This document shows, piece after piece, positions 1-6,327 of a DNA stretch of 8,517 nt. The DNA comes from JAPOKJ01 sp043767985 (lineage in GTDB: Bacteria; Pseudomonadota; Gammaproteobacteria; Burkholderiales; Burkholderiaceae_E). The DNA lies in the NCBI GenBank assembly GCA_043767985.1, contig JAYVKZ010000205.1, positions 1-8,517 on the forward strand. The letters run 5' to 3'. The notes below the pieces were generated by a model that was given only the letters and a program-made list of their open reading frames with translations, was not told the DNA's origin and did not search any database. Position 1 is the stretch's first letter, and the number at the start of each line of letters is the position of its first letter. The translations under genes were made by a program, and so were the position numbers.

Positions 1-172
1 GCGACTCCATATCTTTTGCAAAACGCATCCCAATCTTGTGAAAAAGTTGATGCAGGAGTTCGAGGTCAACGTCAGCCTGAGTGCTCAGCTCAACGGCGAA
101 AGCGCGCAGCACAGGGGACCATTGCAGGGAGACCTGTTGGGATCGGAAGTAATCATCTAAGGTGTAGGTCAT
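1..172 (-). CDS. bcsD: BcsD-like cellulose biosynthesis protein (N-terminal part, runs off window)
   Basis: This is an open frame from an ATG at 172-170 to the left edge: 57 codons, with the 3' end outside the window. The protein starts MTYTLDDYFRSQQVSLQW and continues with a helix-like stretch VLRAFAVELSTQADVDLELL, then a GMRFAKDM segment. From memory, the spacing of FLxAL..E..Q and the following L..xxG..(M/F)A matches the N-terminus of BcsD/AcsD, the periplasmic octameric subunit that helps extrude and align cellulose chains in bcs operons. The start lies 39 bases after the stop of the lipoprotein gene on the same strand, with a weak AAGG ribosome site, so the two are probably cotranscribed. 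The rest of a bcs operon would be expected beyond the left edge. Only the first third of the protein is visible, so the family call is moderate. It could be another small exopolysaccharide protein. Confidence 0.55.
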   Translation of the reverse strand, partial: MTYTLDDYFRSQQVSLQWSPVLRAFAVELSTQADVDLELLHQLFHKIGMRFAKDMES

Positions 173-211
173 AGCCTTGGCTTGTGGTGGGAGTTTTTTT
201 TGGTGAGTTCA

Positions 212-2218
212 TTACTTTTTCGCAGCGACAATGTTTGGGAAGAATTGAACACGCCATCGGTAAGTTCCCGGTGCAAGACCGGCCACCATCACGCCTGCTC
301 GCCAAGCGTCAACCGCGGTGATCACAGGTATTTTTTCTGCCGAACTCAGAGGAGTGAGCGTCAGTGCCTGACCCGACGACGGCAAATTCACCAGTACCGT
401 GACAGACTCGCGCAGTGGCTCGCCCCCGAGAATCTCGACTCGTAGTATCGGGGCGATCTCGTTACCCTCCATACGTGCTGAGACTCGCTCTTTCTCTCTC
501 CACCAATCCGCAATTTGTGACCCAGTCGCCATCCAGGTACGATCGCGCCTAGTCTTGAGTTCCGTGGCGATGTCGGCCAATTGTTCAAGCGTCAGCAACC
601 CTTGGTTTGGGATTCGTATCACCGATAGACCGGCCATTTTTTCAACCAACGTAATCTCGGCGAAAAAAGACTTGATACCGTCATCAAAGTCCCCTTCTTC
701 GGTAGCATCTTCTGGGCCACGCTGGGTTCTAGGTAGACCGACTGTAGTAGAGACGGTGGCCGCCACGGCGGCTGCCGATGCGGAGGCCGAAGCCACTAGA
801 AAGGGCAGGCGAGCGTCCGTATCTTCCATCGTTGAAATGTAATGACCAAAGCCCCTTTGACGAAGCAAATCTTCGGTGTTTTTGTCATAGGACTCAGTCG
901 GTGCACGAAAACCGGGGTGGGCTGGCAGGCTTAGGCCAGCATCCTTCATGCGCTTCAACACGCTCTCTAAACGAGTTGCCTGCGCATCTGCCCCTTGGCC
1001 CTTGAAGCCTAGAAACTTGTCGCCCATCAAGGCCAGCTCATGACCACGTAATTGCAAAGCTTTCAAGTTCGTCGCAGATTTCGCGGCGTTATCCCCCAAG
1101 GCATAAAAGGTTGCTCGAGCGCCAATGTCTTCCAAATACTTGGCGAATGTCAGATCGGCTTCGACGATATTTTCTGCAGTGTCAATCGCCAACAGAAGCG
1201 CGCTTGAGTACGGCGCCGGCCACGACGCTGTGTAAGCGCTTGGCAGCCGCCTGAGCCAAGTCAAAGCGTTATGCGCAATGGCCTCCAAATGTTTCGGATC
1301 AGCGGTACGCCAGAGCCGCTCCGAGTATCCCAAAACAACACTGCGAGAGCTGCGATTCGAGCTCAAGGGGCGCTCATCAAAATTGATCGCTGCCGTGGTT
1401 TTTTCAAGGGCAAAGGTTCTTGACCAATCCATCACATGCGCAGCAGCAAAGCGCCCAGACAATCGTAGAATCGGACGTTGACTGACTTGTTCTAACCAAA
1501 TCCGTTGACCCGCTGGCAAGTAGTTGCTGACGGGGCTATCGCCATGAGGCATCAAAAAATTGTCGTTCTTATCGCGCGACGTATCTCCGATCACTTTCAC
1601 ATCGAGTGCGCTCTCCATGAAGTCGAACCCCACCCAGCCGCCCTTGTCGTCGCGTACGCCGCAAAGCCAAGAGGCCAACACGCTGCCGCCACGCGCCCGA
1701 AAATCAAGAATCGCCTGTCTCTCGCCCTTTGACAGCGCCACGCTCGACGCCAGGATAAGTACGCCAGACTGGGTGCGCTCAAGCGCTGTGACGGTCGCAG
1801 CAATTTTGTAAGGAATTTTGTATTTCTTGAGGAAAGCCTCCCAAGCGGCGACACTCTCAAGGGCATCAAGCTGACCCGATTCAAAAAAGCTTTGGGTACT
1901 CGCTGAGGCATATAGGACGACATCAGACACAAAGTCCACGGGGGATTGCGAGGAGCTAAGCGCTTTGAGTTCGGAAGGCTTACTAGCGGAGCTGGGAGCT
2001 GAGGGCGCCAAGGCTGCAATGGACTTGCCAAAGGCCCCTTTTGGCAGAAAGAACTCCGGCGCAGGCTCCTCCTTAATCACATAGTTCACGTTGCGCGGCG
2101 TTGGCTTATCGGTCGTACAAGCCTGTAACAGTATGGCAAATGCCAGGCACGCGACCGCGCCCACCAGCCGAAACGGGCTAGTAAGGGGGGTGAGGACCAT
2201 AAGCATAAACGCGCGCAT
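212..2218 (-). CDS. Lipoprotein with degenerate polysaccharide deacetylase (NodB-like) domain
   Basis: The gene encodes a 668-residue predicted lipoprotein. A basic start and a hydrophobic stretch (about residues 16-31) end in a lipobox LLQAC, with Cys34 as the acylation site. Residues 95-325 contain GVLILASSVALSKGERQAI and a GGSVLASW segment, which resemble a GATase/ThuA-like Rossmann domain. Residues 338-475 look like a NodB polysaccharide deacetylase fold: LLLAIDTAEN, then GARATFYALGD, RGHELALMG and GFRAP. The metal site is eroded. The usual TFDD is IDTA (second Asp replaced by Thr346), and the HxxxH motif keeps only His393, while R438 and P440 of the third motif remain. An Ala/Ser-rich linker (475-493) and a beta-rich C-terminus follow. 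It may be a carbohydrate-binding or scaffold protein on the periplasmic side of the envelope, not an enzyme. It precedes a bcsD-like gene by 39 bases, suggesting a role in cellulose or other exopolysaccharide export. No good Shine-Dalgarno site precedes the ATG at 2218; Met5 or Met7 are alternative starts. Confidence 0.75.
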   Translation of the reverse strand: MRAFMLMVLTPLTSPFRLVGAVACLAFAILLQACTTDKPTPRNVNYVIKEEPAPEFFLPKGAFGKSIAALAPSAPSSASKPSELKALSSSQSPVDFVSDVVLYASASTQSFFESGQLDALESVAAWEAFLKKYKIPYKIAATVTALERTQSGVLILASSVALSKGERQAILDFRARGGSVLASWLCGVRDDKGGWVGFDFMESALDVKVIGDTSRDKNDNFLMPHGDSPVSNYLPAGQRIWLEQVSQRPILRLSGRFAAAHVMDWSRTFALEKTTAAINFDERPLSSNRSSRSVVLGYSERLWRTADPKHLEAIAHNALTWLRRLPSAYTASWPAPYSSALLLAIDTAENIVEADLTFAKYLEDIGARATFYALGDNAAKSATNLKALQLRGHELALMGDKFLGFKGQGADAQATRLESVLKRMKDAGLSLPAHPGFRAPTESYDKNTEDLLRQRGFGHYISTMEDTDARLPFLVASASASAAAVAATVSTTVGLPRTQRGPEDATEEGDFDDGIKSFFAEITLVEKMAGLSVIRIPNQGLLTLEQLADIATELKTRRDRTWMATGSQIADWWREKERVSARMEGNEIAPILRVEILGGEPLRESVTVLVNLPSSGQALTLTPLSSAEKIPVITAVDAWRAGVMVAGLAPGTYRWRVQFFPNIVAAKK

Positions 2219-2367
2219 GAATGAAGCAAGTCAAAGTTGAGTCGGCGTGAACGTAGAAATTGCGCGCCCAGGGAGCATAGATCTGAACTATGAAAGCCCT
2301 TGTTTAGACTCAACCCTGTGCGCTGCTGTTTTCGACGTTTACGTACGTAGTGCCGTAAATCTGTTCG

Positions 2368-2395
2368 TTTCTATTTTCAGCGTAGTTTTTGTCAG
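2368..2395 (-). promoter_or_regulatory. Possible sigma70 promoter for the lipoprotein-bcsD operon
   Basis: On the minus strand a CTGACA box (2395-2390) is followed, after 16 bases, by TAGAAA (2373-2368), matching 5 of 6 and 4 of 6 consensus positions. It would start transcription near 2361, giving a 5' UTR of about 140 bases ahead of the ATG at 2218. A 10-bp palindrome TACGTACGTA sits in that UTR at 2340-2349. This is a pattern match only. Confidence 0.3.
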
Positions 2396-2400
2396 TTGGC

Positions 2401-2432
2401 ACAGGCGGTCAAGGTGACACCGACAGGCGGTC
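2401..2432. repeat. Two 10-bp direct repeats, possible activator site
   Basis: The sequence ACAGGCGGTC occurs at 2401-2410 and again at 2423-2432, a period of 22 bases or about two helical turns. On the minus strand this is a tandem GACCGCCTGT lying just upstream of the possible -35 box at 2395-2390, the usual place for a class I/II activator. The repeats also lie just beyond the stop codon of the hydrolase gene. The regulator is unknown. Confidence 0.4.
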
Positions 2433-2458
2433 TATAGGAGCCGCAGAGCTTCCGGTGC

Positions 2459-3373
2459 TCAGTCGTGGCGCGCTGTAACCGGGAGGCCGAGGCGCTTTAG
2501 CTCCACTTCCAGCGCTGGCCACCAGCGCCGAACGCCGCCAGAATATTCAACCATGCCGTGGGCGTCTTGTCCGAAGGCGCCATAGGCGACCAGCCGGGCG
2601 AAGGATTTCGGATGTCGACCCGCATCAAGATAGGCCGAATGCATACGCGCGACCAACGAGGGATCGAAAAAGCTGTCATTTTGACCATAGAACCACAGGG
2701 AGTTTAACTGCGCCTTCGTCCCAAACCGCTCAAACGCCAACACTAACTCCTCCGCCCACTGTGTTTTACAGCGCCCACCCGTCGACTTGAGCCCGCCCGC
2801 AAAATTGACCAGCAATTTGACGCCGCTTGCTGGATGTTCGGCATAGGCCATCGTCACCAAACCGCCCTGCGACTGCCCCATGACCACGACTTGTTCTCTG
2901 TTAATCCAGGCTTGCTTCTGAAAATGTTTTACGACCGCGTCCACATCCTTGGCTTGTTCGCGAGCACTGGCTGCGAGGTCACACCCCGCCGACAACTGAC
3001 GGCCTCCCGAATGCGAGAAGCCTTGCCGCATTGGGATCACCACCACATAGCCACGCCTAACGAACTCTTGACTCAGCACCGGGTAACGCGCTCGCGCTTG
3101 CTTGGCAGGTGTGTTAAAGGCTTTGCCGTGGTTCATCACGACCAAGGGAAAGGGGCCCGGCCCTCTGGGGCGATAGATCGTTGTCTCTAATTGAATGCCA
3201 GGGTAGTTGGCAAGCGGCACATAGATCACCTCTTCCAGTCCTTGCAGCAAATTTCTTGACGAGTGATCTCGCTCGCCCGCCACCTTAGCGGTGTCGGATT
3301 TTGCGAACGCCAAGCCAGTGAGCGCACAGCCCATCAGAAAAATCATTACCCTTTGGAAATCTCGTACTTTCAC
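2459..3373 (-). CDS. Secreted alpha/beta hydrolase, dienelactone-hydrolase-like
   Basis: This is a 304-residue protein with a signal peptide (residues 1-24, probable cleavage AFA|KS) and an alpha/beta hydrolase fold. Visible catalytic features are the oxyanion-region NHG (81-83), the nucleophile elbow GQSQGG (166-171, Ser168), an acid candidate at Asp233 or Asp237 in NDSFFDP, and His272 in DAHG. Cys131 and Cys202 could form a disulfide, as expected of a periplasmic protein. The substrate is unknown; an ester or small polysaccharide substituent is possible. The start is GTG at 3373. It is preferred over the internal ATGs at codons 10 and 14 because only this start supplies the basic n-region of the signal peptide (Lys2, Arg4, Arg8). 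LMGC at residues 13-16 resembles a lipobox, but the hydrophobic core before it would be too short. The gene is on the same strand as the lipoprotein gene 240 bases downstream and divergent from the isochorismatase remnant; no promoter is clear. Confidence 0.85.
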   Translation of the reverse strand: MKVRDFQRVMIFLMGCALTGLAFAKSDTAKVAGERDHSSRNLLQGLEEVIYVPLANYPGIQLETTIYRPRGPGPFPLVVMNHGKAFNTPAKQARARYPVLSQEFVRRGYVVVIPMRQGFSHSGGRQLSAGCDLAASAREQAKDVDAVVKHFQKQAWINREQVVVMGQSQGGLVTMAYAEHPASGVKLLVNFAGGLKSTGGRCKTQWAEELVLAFERFGTKAQLNSLWFYGQNDSFFDPSLVARMHSAYLDAGRHPKSFARLVAYGAFGQDAHGMVEYSGGVRRWWPALEVELKRLGLPVTARHD

Positions 3374-3500
3374 AGAACAATGATGTCCGAAATTGATCGA
3401 AACTGGCCCAATAGGGAGCGGCGCACGGGCATAAGCTTAGACAAAGTACGCAAATACAAAGCTTCCTCCAATACCGAATCATTCAACTCAAGGCCAAAGA

Positions 3501-3662
3501 ATGAACACCTGTCTCATGGTGATCGACGCTCAAGAATCCTTTCGCCACCGCGACTACCACACGGATTTGGACTTCCCCGCCTATCTTACCGCCCAGAATC
3601 AATTGATTGCAGGCGCAGCTCGGCAAAGCATACCAATCATTCGAATCTTTCACTGTGATGGC
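3501..3662 (+). pseudogene. Isochorismatase-family cysteine hydrolase, N-terminal remnant
   Basis: The frame opens at ATG 3501 with an AAGG ribosome site 7 bases upstream. Its first 54 residues are a clear isochorismatase-family start: MVIDAQESFRHR with the catalytic Asp9, then PAYLTAQNQLIAGA and a strand IPIIRIFHCDG. At that point, where family members continue for another 110-130 residues including the catalytic Lys and Cys, the similarity stops. The frame stays open to a TGA at 3777-3779 (92 residues in all) but with unrelated content. No function is possible without the Cys. It is best read as a truncated gene whose 3' part was lost in a deletion. The codons are undamaged, so the event may be recent. 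Confidence 0.75.
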
Positions 3663-3745
3663 CCGAGCATCGCCAATGCAGGCCTGCTCAAAGGCATCCG
3701 TGCCACCACCCATCACACTCATTTGGATGAGCTTCGTCAAACCGA
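3663..3745 (+). pseudogene. DJ-1/PfpI-like domain fragment fused in frame to the isochorismatase remnant
   Basis: Continuing the same frame, the residues NAGLLKGIRATTHHTHLDEL closely resemble the segment just after the nucleophile elbow of DJ-1/PfpI domains, as found in GlxA-family AraC regulators (typically ..AGLLDGRRATTHW..LDEL). Only about 28 residues are present; the elbow Cys and the rest of the domain are missing. Genes for GlxA-type regulators are often next to genes for isochorismatase-like hydrolases, which makes a deletion joining the two a simple explanation. The identification is from memory of the motif and needs a profile search. Confidence 0.45.
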
Positions 3746-3838
3746 GCCGCTGAGCAGGCAGGCTTTACCAATGATTTGAAATTGCGCCGAGCTTGGCTTG
3801 CGGCTGGGTTGCCGGGCACGCCTTCGCAGGCCACATAG
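3731..3838 (+). pseudogene. Possible AraC-type helix-turn-helix C-terminal fragment
   Basis: In a different plus frame from the preceding fragment, the 35 codons before the TAG at 3836-3838 read RAAEQAGFTNDLKLRRAW followed by LAAGLPGTPSQ. This matches the pattern of the second helix-turn-helix of AraC-family proteins (AxxxGF.....LRRAF....G.TPS.Y). Together with the DJ-1-like piece just upstream it would be the tail of the same GlxA-type regulator, with the intervening domain deleted and the frame lost near 3740. It ends 22 bases before ycaO. Confidence 0.4.
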
Positions 3839-3860
3839 CCTGGGGTGATACCCTCGCTCC

Positions 3861-5672
3861 ATGAGCACACCAAACACCCTAAACGACGGCACCCCCAACG
3901 CACTTGAGAGCTTCATCCCCGGCAAGGATGCCTCTCTAGAAGCCACCATTCGTACCATGCAGGCGAAACTGCTCGCACTCGGCATGCATATTGAAGAGGC
4001 CAGTTGGCTGAACCCGGTAGAGGGCATTTGGTCCGTTCACATTCGCGATCGAGACTGCCCGATCCTGTTTACCAACGGCAAGGGCGCAACCAAGCTGGCC
4101 TGCCTGGCCAGTGCGCTGGGCGAGTATTTTGAGCGACTGTCCACGAACTATTTTTGGACGCACTTTTATCTCGGACCTTCGGTCGCCGAGCGCAAGTTCG
4201 TCCACTACCCGCAAGAACGCTGGTTTGACGTACCCGAGGACGGCAGTTGGCCCAAAGACATATTAAATGCCGATCTCCACAAGTTCTACAACCCCGAGAA
4301 CAGCATCGATGCCATTGATTTGGTGGACTTCAACTCCGGCAATATCGAGCGCGGCATTTGCGCCATTCCCTATACCCGGCAACGCGACAATACAGTGGCT
4401 TTCATTCCGGTCAATATTATCGGCAATTTGTATGTGAGCAATGGCATGTCGGCTGGCAACACGCAAGCCGAAGCACGCACTCAAGCATTGTCGGAGATTT
4501 TTGAGCGCAGCATCAAGGGCCGCATCATTAGCGAAGGCATTTGCCTGCCCGAGGTGCCTGCGGCCGTGATCGCGCGCTACCCTCGTATTGAGGCGGGCAT
4601 CAACGCCCTGCGCGCCGCAGGTTTTGGCATTCTGGTGAAAGATGCTTCGCTTGGCGGGAAGTACCCGGTCATGAACGTCACCCTGCTGCACCCCCAAGAT
4701 CAGGGTTGCTTCGCCAGCTTCGGCGCCCATCCACGCTTTGAAGTGGCACTCGAGCGCGCCCTCACCGAACTGCTACAAGGCCGTGCCTTGGATTCCTTAG
4801 GAGGCTTTCCCGCTCCTGGCTTTGACATGGAAGAGATCGCCAGCTCCCCTAATATTGAAATTCATTTCGTAGACTCCAGCGGCGTGATTAGCTGGAAGTT
4901 CTTGGGCGACCAACCCGATTACCCCTTCTATGATTGGAACTTTGCCAGCACCACCTTGGAGGATTACGAGTGGGCCGTCAAGCGCTTGCATGATGATGGG
5001 CATGACATCTACATCTCCGACTTTACGCATTTGGGCGTTTACGCCTGCCGTATTCTTGTGCCTGGTGTGTCTGAGATCTATCCGATTGATGACCTAGAGT
5101 TTGAGAACAACAGCATTGCCAATGAATTCCGCGAAGCGGTGCTGAACCTGACCGACCTTGATGATGACGAGTGCCGGGATTTGCTCGACACGCTCAACGA
5201 ATCTAACTTGGCTGATCAGCGCCCCATCCCCACTTTAATTGGCCTCACCGCTGATGCTAATTCTTTCTTTAGCGATTTGAGAGTTGGTGAGCTGAAGACC
5301 CTCATTGCGCTGGCCATCGGAGACCGTGAGGCGACGCTCGAAGGTTGCGAATGGGTGAGGAATTTTGATCAACTCGACCCTGGTCGGCGCAAAATTTATG
5401 CCTGTATTGAGGACTTGCTCAGGCTGGCCGAGATGGCGTCGAAGTCGGGTAAAAAGGCGGCTACGGGTACCAAGGCATCAGCGCCCTATCTTGAGGCCAT
5501 CAAGAGTATGTATAGCGCCGCAACACTTGCCGCCGCCCAAGAACTCATCGCGCAGAAAAATCGCTTTATGGGGATACCTGCGCCGGGCTTGGAGCTTGAG
5601 GGTTGCGACATGCATCAGAAGCTGCTGCGGGCTTATGACAAGGTGCATCCGCAGGCTGGGGAAGTGAATTGA
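3861..5672 (+). CDS. ycaO: YcaO, ATP-dependent protein linked to ribosomal S12 methylthiolation
   Basis: The product has 603 residues and is collinear with E. coli YcaO (586) along its length: FIPGKDASLE, EEASWLNPV, WSVHIRD, FTNGKGATK (70-78), ALGEYFERLSTNYF (85-98), NIIGNLYVSNGMSAGNT (185-201), FASFGAH (284-290), TELLQGR (302-308) and HLGVYACRI (390-398). The Glu-rich motifs at E88/E91 and E212/E215 belong to the ATP/Mg-binding site of the YcaO fold. In E. coli, YcaO is associated with RimO-dependent beta-methylthiolation of ribosomal protein S12. Like E. coli YcaO, this protein lacks the Pro-rich C-terminus of azoline-forming YcaO enzymes; its last 140 residues look helical and carry a Lys/Ala/Thr-rich insert (about 527-541). 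There is no peptide precursor gene or maturase nearby, so a natural-product role is unlikely. ATG 3861 is the first start after an in-frame TGA (3846-3848). A GGGGTGA site lies 12 bases upstream, which is rather far. Confidence 0.95.
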   Translation: MSTPNTLNDGTPNALESFIPGKDASLEATIRTMQAKLLALGMHIEEASWLNPVEGIWSVHIRDRDCPILFTNGKGATKLACLASALGEYFERLSTNYFWTHFYLGPSVAERKFVHYPQERWFDVPEDGSWPKDILNADLHKFYNPENSIDAIDLVDFNSGNIERGICAIPYTRQRDNTVAFIPVNIIGNLYVSNGMSAGNTQAEARTQALSEIFERSIKGRIISEGICLPEVPAAVIARYPRIEAGINALRAAGFGILVKDASLGGKYPVMNVTLLHPQDQGCFASFGAHPRFEVALERALTELLQGRALDSLGGFPAPGFDMEEIASSPNIEIHFVDSSGVISWKFLGDQPDYPFYDWNFASTTLEDYEWAVKRLHDDGHDIYISDFTHLGVYACRILVPGVSEIYPIDDLEFENNSIANEFREAVLNLTDLDDDECRDLLDTLNESNLADQRPIPTLIGLTADANSFFSDLRVGELKTLIALAIGDREATLEGCEWVRNFDQLDPGRRKIYACIEDLLRLAEMASKSGKKAATGTKASAPYLEAIKSMYSAATLAAAQELIAQKNRFMGIPAPGLELEGCDMHQKLLRAYDKVHPQAGEVN

Positions 5673-5673
5673 A

Positions 5674-5913
5674 CTAGGTCATTCTCAAGCTACTCACTAG
5701 CCCAAGGAGCAAAACATTCGTTTCCAGCACCTGATCAAGCGTAGCAAAGTGGGTGGTTTTAAGACGCAAGGCAATCGCAAGGTGCAAAGCTTCTCCCGCT
5801 CGTAAGCCCGAAGCGGCAACGCGGCACAAATCCCTGGCTTTTTCGAAATCCTCCGCACTGGCTAGGACTCGCACTGGTAGTCGCTTTACGAAAATCGACA
5901 TGGACCGCCTGGA
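5674..5913 (-). pseudogene. PIN-domain toxin (VapC-like), C-terminal remnant
   Basis: The last 70 or so residues of a longer minus-strand frame are a typical PIN-domain C-terminal half: FEKARDLCRVAASGLRAG, then EALHLAIALRLKTTHFATLD, ending in LLLGLVSSLRMT before a TAG at 5676-5674. The acidic residue in LRAG(D)ALHLA is Glu here, and the Asp of ATLD is present. The N-terminal half with the first catalytic Asp and the middle Glu is absent; upstream sequence in any minus frame does not resemble it, although the frame stays open to 6357. No antitoxin remains. The stop is one base from the ycaO stop, so the two genes converge. It is read as a decayed toxin-antitoxin locus beside two intact ones. 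Confidence 0.7.
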
Positions 5914-5973
5914 GCCACAGACAGTTAATGGCCGCCAGCATTGAAGGGTTAGCCATCGTAGGCTTCTAAACAC

Positions 5974-6002
5974 TTGCGAATCAGCCGCAAAGCATGTAAA
6001 AT
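5974..6002 (+). promoter_or_regulatory. Promoter of the ribbon-helix-helix/PIN toxin-antitoxin operon
   Basis: TTGCGA (5974-5979) and TAAAAT (5997-6002) are spaced by 17 bases, with 4 of 6 and 5 of 6 consensus matches. The predicted start near 6009 gives a 5' UTR of about 40 bases before the antitoxin ATG at 6049. No clear ribosome binding site precedes that ATG. Confidence 0.5.
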
Positions 6003-6027
6003 CCATGCACATTGCTGTCATCCAGCA
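5992..6027. promoter_or_regulatory. Inverted repeats over the -10 box, probable antitoxin operator
   Basis: GCATG (5992-5996) and CATGC (6004-6008) form an inverted repeat around a 7-base spacer that contains the -10 box. A second one, TGCTG (6013-6017) and CAGCA (6023-6027) with a 5-base spacer, lies just after the predicted start. Ribbon-helix-helix antitoxins of the FitA/VapB type bind such short inverted repeats in their own promoters, with the toxin as corepressor. The site is inferred from position only. Confidence 0.45.
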
Positions 6028-6048
6028 GTCAGACTTCAGCACTTCACT

Positions 6049-6327
6049 ATGCCCGCTATCAGCATTCGCGATATACCCTCGCCACTTTATGAAACGCTTA
6101 AGGCGTCGGCCAGGGCCAATCACCGCTCCGTCAATAAGGAAGTGATTGTTGCCCTGGAAGCCCATGTCCTGAAAGGCAAGAAAGCGCCCCTTTTGGACGC
6201 CACCGAGCGCGCAGCCAGGATGGCGCAGATTTTGAGAGCCGCGCCTCCTATCGATAAGCTCAGCGCTGCCTACCAAATTCCTGAGGATGACATCCTTGGT
6301 TATAGTCCGGCCGGACATAGCAATTGA
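6049..6327 (+). CDS. FitA/VapB-like ribbon-helix-helix antitoxin
   Basis: This 92-residue protein starts at ATG 6049 (MPAISIRDIP). The N-terminal 40 residues are a ribbon-helix-helix DNA-binding domain of the FitA/Arc type: the strand AISIRDIP, then helices PLYETLKASARANH and SVNKEVIVALEAHVL. The C-terminal half (RAARMAQILRAAPPIDKLS and an acidic tail PEDDILG) is the usual toxin-neutralising extension. An in-frame ATG at 5974 would add 25 residues, but it lies on the promoter -35 box and the added residues (rich in Cys and His) do not look like family sequence, so it was not used. The stop TGA overlaps the toxin start (TTGA at 6324-6327). The product should neutralise the PIN RNase and repress the operon. 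Confidence 0.85.
   Translation: MPAISIRDIPSPLYETLKASARANHRSVNKEVIVALEAHVLKGKKAPLLDATERAARMAQILRAAPPIDKLSAAYQIPEDDILGYSPAGHSN

Noticed and set aside
2219..2458. Possible riboswitch or small RNA in the 240-base gap
   Set aside because: Only short complementary pieces (for example GGTGACACC) were found. No known riboswitch core or terminator hairpin with a U run is visible.
3285..3482. Minus-strand ORF starting with a signal-peptide-like Cys/Leu-rich stretch
   Set aside because: It overlaps the start of the hydrolase gene in another frame, and its second half is the out-of-frame reading of that gene's signal peptide.
3483..3740. Minus-strand frame containing a GGGTDA motif antisense to the isochorismatase remnant
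   Set aside because: GGGTDA recalls M42 peptidases, but nothing around it fits and the plus strand has a clear family match over the same bases.
3861..5672. YcaO as part of a thiazole/oxazole-modified peptide (RiPP) cluster
   Set aside because: The sequence follows E. coli YcaO end to end, lacks the Pro-rich C-terminus of cyclodehydratases, and has no precursor peptide, E1-like partner or dehydrogenase nearby.
5974..6048. 25-residue N-terminal extension of the ribbon-helix-helix antitoxin
   Set aside because: The ATG at 5974 coincides with a promoter -35 box, and the extra residues do not fit the family, which starts right at the first strand of the fold.
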